From contig NZ_CP121451.1 in the NCBI RefSeq assembly GCF_029689945.1, positions 2,666,001 through 2,730,000 on the forward strand: DNA of 64,000 nucleotides. Reading direction: 5' to 3'. Source of the stretch: Paenibacillus amylolyticus (lineage in GTDB: Bacteria; Bacillota; Bacilli; Paenibacillales; Paenibacillaceae). Positions within the stretch are counted from its first letter, which is position 1, and the number at the start of each line of letters is the position of its first letter. The position numbers and the translations under genes were made by a program. Of this stretch, positions 57,611-64,000 are shown one piece after another. The notes under the pieces were generated by a model. The model searched no databases. It saw only the letters and a program-made list of their open reading frames with translations, and was not told where the DNA came from.

Positions 57611-58488
57611 ATGAAGATGCAACAGGATAAAACGTGGGGCAACCGGATCTTTGATTTTGTGAATCACGGCTTGCTGCTGTTGATTGGAATTGTAACGGTC
57701 ATCCCGTTCATTTATATTTTGGCTGTCTCGTTTACCAGTCCGCATGAAGTGGCCAAGGGAGGATTCATTCTTTTTCCAAAAGAGTTCTCCTGGCGGCGTA
57801 CCGTTACATTTTCTCTACAGATACCTTGATTCGCAGTCTGGGTGTATCGGTCTATATTACGGTGATTGGTACCTTTATTAACCTGCTGTTTACGTCACTT
57901 ATGGCCTATCCGCTCTCCAGAAGATATTTGCGTGGACGCCAGCCCATTTTGCTCGGTGTATTGTTCACAATGCTCTTCAGTGGCGGGATGATTCCAACTT
58001 ACTTTGTCGTGAAATCCTTACACCTGACAGACACGTTGTGGTCATTGATGTTACCTACTGCTATTAGTGCATTTAACTTGATTGTACTGAAAAACTTCTT
58101 CCAGGCCATTCCCGACGAACTGGAGGATGCAGCCAAAATTGATGGATGTAACGATGTCGGCGTATTGTTCCGGATTGTCCTGCCTTTGTCCATGCCAGCG
58201 ATGGCGACATTTTCACTCTTTTACGCGGTGGCCCACTGGAACAGTTTCTTCAGCGCTGTTATCTATATCAACGATAGTGAGAAGTGGCCTGTCCAAGTCT
58301 GGCTTCGTGAGATTGTCATTCTGGCACAGAGCCGGATCGGAGACACGAGTATCGAAGAGACCGAGATCCAGCCGCTTACCATTCGCATGGCGGTTATCGT
58401 ATTCTCCACGATCCCGATTATGCTGGTGTACCCATTCCTGCAAAAGCACTTTGCCAAAGGAGTGATGCTGGGTTCGGTGAAAGGTTGA
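57611..58488 (+). CDS. carbohydrate ABC transporter permease (YtcP type, one frameshift)
   Basis: Second permease of the same transporter, about 292 residues after repair. Helices include LLLLIGIVTVIPFIYILAVS and LGVSVYITVIGTFINLLFTS. The EAA-type loop is LEDAAKIDGCNDVGVLFRIV and the family end is FLQKHFAKGVMLGSVKG. GG at 57792-57793 should be GGG, giving FSWAAYRYIFSTDTLIRSLG. The ATG at 57611 follows AGGAG. It is followed closely by the first lipoprotein gene. Confidence 0.9.
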
Positions 58489-58555
58489 GTCTGAGTCGTC
58501 ACATGCGTCAAAGTAAATACAATATGACTGCATAAAAAAGGGAGGTTTTCATGTG

Positions 58556-60075
58556 ATGAAAGCAACAAAAAGAAAGCCGTAGCTGTCTTGAGCACACTGG
58601 CACTGGTGACAGGTTTGCTGGCAGGATGCGGATCAGACAAGGGTCAGGCTGCCGAGGGCGGCGTACAAAATGTGTCCATAGCTATTGCACAAGTGGGTGA
58701 TGTACCAAGCAAAGGCAATGAAATTCAGCAAAAGATTGAAGCGTATACCAATACCAAACTGGATATCCAGTGGATACCGGCTTCAGCTTATAATGACAAA
58801 ATTAACGTGATGATCGCTTCAAGCGATATGCCAAAAATTGTGAAGGTGCAATATAATCCGACCGTGACCAGCGCTATGCGCAATGACGTATTCTGGGAAG
58901 TTGGCCCATTGCTGAAAGACTACAAAAATCTGTCGGCCCAGAACGAGCGTTTTTTTGACAACATCAAGGTAGAAGGCAAGATCTACGGGGTTCCTGTTTT
59001 CTCGGATATTGCGCGGGCTACGGTGATCTATCGCAAGGATTGGTTCGAGAAGCTGAATCTGAAGGTGCCAACGACACCGGATGAATGGTATGAAACGATT
59101 AAAACACTGGCCACCTCCGATCCGGATGGAGACGGTCAGGATAATACGTTTGGACTGATGCTTTTCAAAAAATATAACGAGGACCAATATTCCTTCACGA
59201 CGCGCCTTGGCGTAAGTTTTGGTGCTCCTAACAAGTGGAAGGTCGAGGATGATGGCAGCTTCACGCCGGAGTTCATGACACCGGAATACATGCAGGTATT
59301 GGATCTGCTAAAACGGTTGTATGATGAGAAACTGCTGAACCAGGACTTCGCTGTATTCGACTCTACGGAAGCGGAGAAAAAGTATGATTCCGGCGTTGTC
59401 GGTATCCGTGTTGGTGTAGCCCAGAACGGAAAAAGTCAGCAAGAGCGTCTATCCAAAAATAATCCGGATGGTGTGGTAGACATCGCTGGTTTGCTTGGAC
59501 CGAACGGAGATCGTGTTGCAGGACAGACGGGTAACTCGGGAATTCTGGCATTCCCCAAATCGACGGTGAAATCGGAAGAAGAACTCAAGAATCTGCTCTC
59601 CTTCCTGGATAAATTGATGGACCCTGAGATGGCGACCCTGCTGATGCGTGGTATGGAAGGCAAGCATTATACCAAAGTAGGCGAAGATCAGGTGGAGATG
59701 AGTGACTTCGATGCATTCCAGCGTGAAGTGAAACCTTACCGTGACAACTTTCCTTATGTCGAAGGATACAACGTACCAAAACTGAAGGATACCGAACTGG
59801 GTGAAAAAGGTACGGCACTTGCCAAGGAACTGGCGGAGCATGCTGTGCCAAACCCTGCACTGACGTTGTATTCTCCAACGTATGGTGACCGTGGGGCAGA
59901 CCTGGATCAAGTGATTGCAGACGCACAGACCAAATACATTATGGGCAAGATCGATCAAAGCGGCTGGGAAAAGGAAATCGAGAATTGGGGCAAGGCTGGT
60001 GGAAACCAGATTCGTGAGGAATATGCCGAAGATTATAAAAACAGGCTCAATAAAGAGCCGGAAGCGGAGGCTTGA
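58556..60075 (+). CDS. extracellular sugar-binding lipoprotein 1 (one frameshift)
   Basis: Solute-binding protein of about 506 residues after repair. A Lys-rich n-region and hydrophobic core lead to the lipobox LLAGC, so it should be lipid-anchored outside the membrane. The mature part is a family 1 (LipO-like) binding protein: VGDVPSKGNEIQQKIEAYTN, RKDWFEKLNLKVPTTPDEWY and TLYSPTYGDRGADLDQVIAD. AAA at 58559-58561 should be AAAA, joining the start to SNKKKAVAVLSTLALVTGLL. Start is ATG 58556 or GTG 58553. Close paralogue of the second lipoprotein at 61409. Substrate probably a pectin-derived oligosaccharide, judging by the next gene. Confidence 0.9.
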
Positions 60076-60077
60076 TC

Positions 60078-61190
60078 ATGAAGGAAACACTGCAATTCAC
60101 ATCGGTGCGCATGGCACAGCAATTCATGGAAAGTTATCGCAACCATGAGTTGTACTCCACTTGGCATTATGAGAACGGCTGCTTCCTGAAAGCACTGGAG
60201 GAGCTCTATGCGCACACGGGGGAGCAGAAGTATTTTGACTACATCCGTGAGCTGATGGATCATTTCGTTCAGGAAGATGGATCCATTCGCTCTTATACGA
60301 TCGAGGAATATAACCTGGATCAGATCAATCAGGGAAAATCATTGTTCCTGCTGCATGAAAAAACGGGTGAAGAAAAGTACCGCAAAGCTGCGGATTTGCT
60401 TATGACTCAGCTCAAAGGACAGCCTCATACGAGTGAAGGCGGATTCTGGCATAAGAAGATTTACCCTTTCCAGATGTGGCTGGATGGATTGTACATGGCT
60501 ACTCCGTATCTGACCCAGTATGGCGCAGTGACGGGTGAAGAGAAGTGGTTCGACAAGGCGGCTCTACAGCTCTTGCTGGTGGAGCAGCGTACACGTGATC
60601 CGCGTAGCGGTCTGTTATACCATGCCTGGGATGAGAGCAAAGAACAGCGCTGGAGTTCGGGAGAAACGGGCTGTTCTCCACATGTCTGGAGTCGGGCGAT
60701 GGGCTGGTATGTGATGGCGGTTGTGGATACATTAGATCATCTGCCGGTAGATCATCCGCAGCGCGGGCAGATCGTAGGTATCTTCGAACGGGTAGCAAAC
60801 GGCCTGGTACATGTGCAAGACCAACAGACCGGACTATGGCCACATCTGCTGGATCAGCCGGGACGTGAGCGGAACTATCTGGAGGCTTCCGGCACCTCAA
60901 TGTTTGTCTATGCATTGGCCAAGGGTGTACGTAAAGGATATCTGAGTGGCAAGTTCAAAGCGGTTGCGGAAAAAGGGTACCAGGGTCTGCTGCAGCATCT
61001 GCTGCAAACGGACCGTGAAGGCGTGCTGTCTCTGACGCAGTGTAACGGCGGAGCCGGTCTTGGAGGAAGCCCGTATCGTGATGGGTCCTACGAGTATTAT
61101 GTGACTGAATCCATTCGGATCAATGATCCGAAGTCAGTCGCTCCGTTCATTTTGGCAGGGGTGGAGATTGAACTTTACAAGTCCAACTAA
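60078..61190 (+). CDS. glycoside hydrolase family 88/105, unsaturated rhamnogalacturonyl hydrolase type
   Basis: Cytoplasmic enzyme of 370 residues with no signal peptide, resembling YteR/YesR. It should hydrate the unsaturated uronic acid at the non-reducing end of rhamnogalacturonan or similar lyase products. The catalytic Asp is in FQMWLDGLYMATPYLTQYG, and HVWSRAMGWYVMAVVDTLD, CNGGAGLGGSPYRDGSYEYY and LEASGTSMFVYALAKGVRKG are family hallmarks. ATG 60078 follows GGAGG and begins just after the lipoprotein stop. Uptake by the neighbouring ABC transporter followed by this enzyme is a typical pectin utilisation arrangement. Confidence 0.9.
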   Translation: MKETLQFTSVRMAQQFMESYRNHELYSTWHYENGCFLKALEELYAHTGEQKYFDYIRELMDHFVQEDGSIRSYTIEEYNLDQINQGKSLFLLHEKTGEEKYRKAADLLMTQLKGQPHTSEGGFWHKKIYPFQMWLDGLYMATPYLTQYGAVTGEEKWFDKAALQLLLVEQRTRDPRSGLLYHAWDESKEQRWSSGETGCSPHVWSRAMGWYVMAVVDTLDHLPVDHPQRGQIVGIFERVANGLVHVQDQQTGLWPHLLDQPGRERNYLEASGTSMFVYALAKGVRKGYLSGKFKAVAEKGYQGLLQHLLQTDREGVLSLTQCNGGAGLGGSPYRDGSYEYYVTESIRINDPKSVAPFILAGVEIELYKSN

Positions 61191-61191
61191 C

Positions 61192-61381
61192 ATGTACATG
61201 AGAACGGAGAGGGCAGAAATAATCTGAGGAAGCGAAGCGTGCGCCTAAAAGCTTTCTGAAAGAAAGCTGCATCGGAAGCATAGGCTTATCCCCGGATTTT
61301 CCCCTTTTAGAAGGGAATCAAAAAATCTGGGGATAACAGCGATCGGAAGGTTGTTCTGTCATCGGAGTGATCTGTGTACAT
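61192..61381. repeat. long palindromic intergenic element, copy 2
   Basis: Shares with copy 1 the words AGGGCAGAAATAATCTGAGG (copy 1 AGGACAGAAATAACCTGAAG), GGATAACAGCGATCGGAAGG and TTGTTCTGTCATCGGAGTG. Base helix ATGTACA/TGTACAT (61192/61375) differs in sequence from the copy 1 helix ATTTATAC/GTATAAAT but keeps the pairing. TTATCCCC pairs with GGGGATAA inside. An additional hairpin, GCTTTC-TGAAA-GAAAGC, is present only here. It lies between the GH105 stop and the second lipoprotein's ribosome binding site. Confidence 0.7.
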
Positions 61382-61408
61382 AACCTTATCCAAAAGGAGA
61401 GATGGTTC

Positions 61409-62919
61409 ATGAGTCCAAAAGGTCCAATGTCCCGTTTAGGCGGAATCGTTGTAATTAGTGCAATGTCCGCTGGATTGCTTGCAGGTTGCGGGGAGAAAAA
61501 GCACCTGCTGCAGGGGAAGGTAAACTTCCCATTTCCATCTCTTTAATGCAGGTAGGTGATATACCGGCCAAGGAGAACGGGATTGAACAGAAGATTGAGG
61601 AATATACCAATACGGATGTCAATGTACAGTGGATTCCACAGTCTGCTTTTGATGATAAAGTGAACGTGATGGTTGCTTCAGGCGAGATGCCGACCATTAT
61701 GCGTGTGAATTATGTACCGACAACGTTTAATGCCGCCAAAACAGGATTGTTCTGGGAACTGGGACCCTACCTGAAGGATTATAAAAACCTGTCTGCCCAA
61801 TCCGAAGCTTATTTTAACAATATCAAAATTGAAGGCAAGGTCTACGGTATTCCGAACTTCCGGGATATTGGACGGACTGCAATCGTATATCGCAAGGACT
61901 GGTTCGATACATTAAAGCTGGATATACCGAAAACTTTGGATGACTGGTATGAAGTGATGCGCTCTATTCGCAAGGATGACCCGGACGGAAATGGGAAGGA
62001 AGATACGTACGGTGCATTGTTATTCAAAAAGTATAATGAGGGTATTTCTTCCCCACTGACGCGGATCGCTGTAAGTATCGGTGGCGTTAATAAATGGGGA
62101 GTGGACGATGCCGGGAAACTGACACCGGAGTTCCTGACTCCGGAATATGTGGATACGATGAAGCTCTTCAAGCGTCTGTTTAGCGAGGGACTGATTAATA
62201 GTGATTTCCCTGCCCTGGACCCTTCTGATGCGGACAAAAAAATGGATTCCGGCCTGGTTGGCATGAAGCTGAATGGTGTGGCACAGAACGGAAAGTCCTC
62301 TCAGCAACGGCTTACGCCGAATGCTCCGGATGGAGAGATTGATGTGGCGCCATTCCAGGGAACTGACGGCATTCGTATTGCCGGGGAGCCCGGAAACTAC
62401 GGAATGCTGGTCATTCCGAAAGCATCCGTGACGGACGAGGAGCAGTTGAAGAAGGTTCTTACGTTCCTGGATCAATTGATGGATGAGGAATTGAGCACGT
62501 TGCAGCTCCGTGGATTGCTCGATGTGCACTACACCAAGACGGCTGATGGGAAAACCGAACTTAAGGATTTTGACGCCTATCAGCGTGAGGTGAAGCCATA
62601 TCGGGATAATTTGTTGAGCATTGAAGGTTATAACGTACCTGAACTGGTTGATGTCCCCATTGGTATGAAAGGGACCAAGATGGCACGTGAGAATGAGCAG
62701 TACGCCATTGCCAATCCGGCACTTACATTGTCTTCGGCAATCTATACCGAACGTGGTCAGGAGCTGGATCAGATGATCTGGGATGCGCAGACCAAGTACA
62801 TTATGGGTAAAATCGATGATGCTGGTTGGGAGCAGGAAATCGCAAGCTGGAGAAAAGCTGGTGGTGATCAATTGATCACGGAACTGGAAGCATCCTATAA
62901 GGAATTGAACGGAAAATAA
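61409..62919 (+). CDS. extracellular sugar-binding lipoprotein 2 (one frameshift)
   Basis: Solute-binding lipoprotein of about 503 residues after repair, paralogous to the protein at 58556 along its length. Signal peptide with lipobox LLAGC. MQVGDIPAKENGIEQKIEEY, RKDWFDTLKLDIPKTLDDWY and DAQTKYIMGKIDDAGWEQEI mirror the first copy. The A run at 61496-61500 should be six (CGEKKAPAAGEGKLPISISL). The ribosome binding site AAAAGGAGAGATGG lies just after the palindromic element. Probably an alternative receptor for the same permease pair. Confidence 0.88.
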
Positions 62920-63021
62920 AGCGGGTGAAATAAAAAGGTTGATCAAATGGAATGATATGGTTTATTCTATGAGTGAGTTTATTTTTCCAATATTATACGA
63001 AAGACCACACCCTTAAAGCAT

Positions 63022-63057
63022 AAGGCTATGAATCTGCGGATTCATGGCCTTTTTTTG
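63022..63057 (+). terminator. terminator after lipoprotein 2
   Basis: Stem AAGGCTATGAATC/GATTCATGGCCTT with one mismatch and loop TGCG, followed by TTTTTTT. The remaining 63058-63263 holds no gene and no clear promoter consensus. Confidence 0.85.
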
Positions 63058-63263
63058 TGTTTTAAGCGGATGAAGTGGGTCTGTGGAAGGAGTGCTGCAC
63101 ACCTTGATTGGATGGGGATGAATGAAAAATGATACCAATAGCCTAGTCGGACATGGTAGAATATTGATTATTATGGCAAATTTAGGTTTTGGTTATGTAG
63201 AGAAGTCTCTAGGTTGATCAAGTAAAGCATCCCCATACTAAGGTACATAGGAGCGTGAGTAGA

Positions 63264-64000
63264 TTGAAGAAACGAATTGAAGGTCATGAGAAGAAGAAAA
63301 AACGGAATGTTTGGATCATCGGGTTGGTAACGACAGCTGTATTGGCAGGAACACTTTTGCCAGTTGGAACCGTATATCGTACGTCAACAGCAAATGCTGC
63401 ATCGGGCACAAGTGACACGGCTCTGAGCAAATTCAAGGATATTAAAGGTCACTGGGCCCAAGCGACGATTGCCAAAGCTTACGAAAAAAATCTGATCTCT
63501 GGTTATCAAGACGGAACGTTTCGTCCCAATGGCAAAATCACACGTGGGGAATATGCGACTATACTCGCCCGTGCGACTGGACTAGAGAAGGTACAGGCGC
63601 AGAATCCCTTTACTGATCTCAAGGGACATTGGTCTGAAGGGGCAGTTAGCCAGCTTGTCGGACAAGGGTTCATTAACGCTGGCGATTACACAAAAGGTTT
63701 CAATCCAAATGCGGAGCTAACGCGCTATGAGATGATGAAGTGGATTGCCAATGGACTGATCAAGTCCGGCAGCAGCTTCCAAGACGCTTTTAACGATACG
63801 AAAAACACGCTGCTGCCTACACCGGAAGTAAACCGTGGCACCATTCGTAGCGAGCAGATTCCGTATCTTGCCCTTGTTCGCGGGACAGGCATTGTCGGTG
63901 GCTTCCAGGATGGAACATTAAAACCCGCAGATTCCACCACACGTGCAGAAGTATCGGCCATTTTGCTTCGTTATATGGACGTAGAGGGAACGGATGCAGG
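63264..64000 (+). CDS. S-layer homology domain protein, 5' part (runs off the window)
   Basis: Open frame of at least 245 codons with no stop before the window edge. TTG at 63264 lies eleven bases after GGAG; a GTG at 63255 is too close. Signal peptide: basic start (KKRIEGHEKKKKRN), hydrophobic WIIGLVTTAVLAGTLLP and cleavage near STANAAS. Three SLH units follow: FKDIKGHWAQATIAKAYEKN with GYQDGTFRPNGKITRGEYA, FTDLKGHWSEGAVSQLVGQG with FNPNAELTRYEMMKWI, and a third ending GGFQDGTLKPADSTTRAEV. SLH triplets bind pyruvylated secondary cell-wall polymer. The C-terminal function is not visible. Confidence 0.85.
   Translation, partial: MKKRIEGHEKKKKRNVWIIGLVTTAVLAGTLLPVGTVYRTSTANAASGTSDTALSKFKDIKGHWAQATIAKAYEKNLISGYQDGTFRPNGKITRGEYATILARATGLEKVQAQNPFTDLKGHWSEGAVSQLVGQGFINAGDYTKGFNPNAELTRYEMMKWIANGLIKSGSSFQDAFNDTKNTLLPTPEVNRGTIRSEQIPYLALVRGTGIVGGFQDGTLKPADSTTRAEVSAILLRYMDVEGTDA

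Noticed and set aside
427..62919. Genuine large-scale pseudogenisation of this region
   Set aside because: The breaks are almost all single-base losses, mostly in short runs, with no substitutions to internal stops and with essential or highly constrained genes affected. Sequence error explains them better.
62020..62946. 308-codon minus-strand open frame opposite lipoprotein 2
   Set aside because: Shadow of the binding-protein gene; no start signals or family features.
1..64000. CRISPR arrays, tRNA/rRNA genes, insertion sequences, prophage
   Set aside because: No regularly spaced direct repeats, no tRNA or rRNA sequence, no transposase or integrase reading frame, and no phage structural genes were recognised on reading the window.

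Overview
The window looks like a chromosomal segment of a Paenibacillus-type Firmicute. The evidence is the alaS-ireB-ruvX-DUF1292-mltG-U32-U32-pbpI order that parallels the Bacillus yrr region, Gram-positive ribosome binding sites with frequent TTG/GTG starts, T-box, tandem glycine and GlcT-type RNA switches, an S-layer-homology protein, and a membrane AraC regulator beside an ATPase-less sugar ABC transporter. There are no rRNA or tRNA genes, no intact insertion sequence, no phage genes and no CRISPR array. Apart from its intergenic elements it is mostly core metabolic chromosome.

Layout. 0-15.4 kb: promoter and T-box, alaS, ireB, ruvX, two DUF1292 genes, mltG, two U32 peptidase-like tRNA-hydroxylation genes, a chemoreceptor, a class B penicillin-binding protein, a convergent AI-2E-family membrane protein and a polysaccharide deacetylase. 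15.4-24.5 kb: ilvD and a KGG-repeat stress protein (minus strand), an acyltransferase, then a 2-keto-3-deoxygluconate kinase/aldolase pair, an alpha/beta hydrolase, a HAD phosphatase, a sirtuin and an aldo/keto reductase. 24.6-31.6 kb: a divergent AraC regulator and galK-galE-galT (Leloir pathway), a PPOX flavoprotein and an iron alcohol dehydrogenase. 31.7-39.4 kb: a sigma-W-type promoter driving NfeD-flotillin, then glcT, a GlcT-responsive antiterminator and ptsG-ptsH-ptsI. 39.5-45.4 kb: a non-coding stretch, then gcvT-gcvPA-gcvPB behind a tandem glycine riboswitch, with gcvH divergent. 45.5-51 kb: mannitol operon mtlA-mtlR-mtlF-mtlD. 51-54 kb: a CWC protein and a MutS2-like gene lacking the Smr domain, preceded by an elaborate leader. 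54-62.9 kb: a membrane AraC regulator, two permeases, two paralogous lipoproteins and a GH105 hydrolase. 63.3-64 kb: start of an SLH-domain protein, cut by the window edge.

Two things stand out. First, at least 21 indels break 18 genes that otherwise align well with their families. Nearly all are single-base deletions, mostly in short G or A/T runs. This pattern points to consensus errors in the assembly rather than gene decay, so I give full gene spans and mark each break. Second, the MutS2-like gene has a leader that resembles a ribosome-mediated attenuator: a good promoter, a seven-codon leader ORF with a strong Shine-Dalgarno sequence, a perfect 13-bp helix overlapping that ORF, and two intrinsic terminators. 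If real, it would make expression of a putative ribosome-associated MutS-family ATPase respond to translation. A further unusual element is a roughly 190-nt, largely palindromic intergenic repeat present in two diverged copies (22.5 and 61.2 kb).
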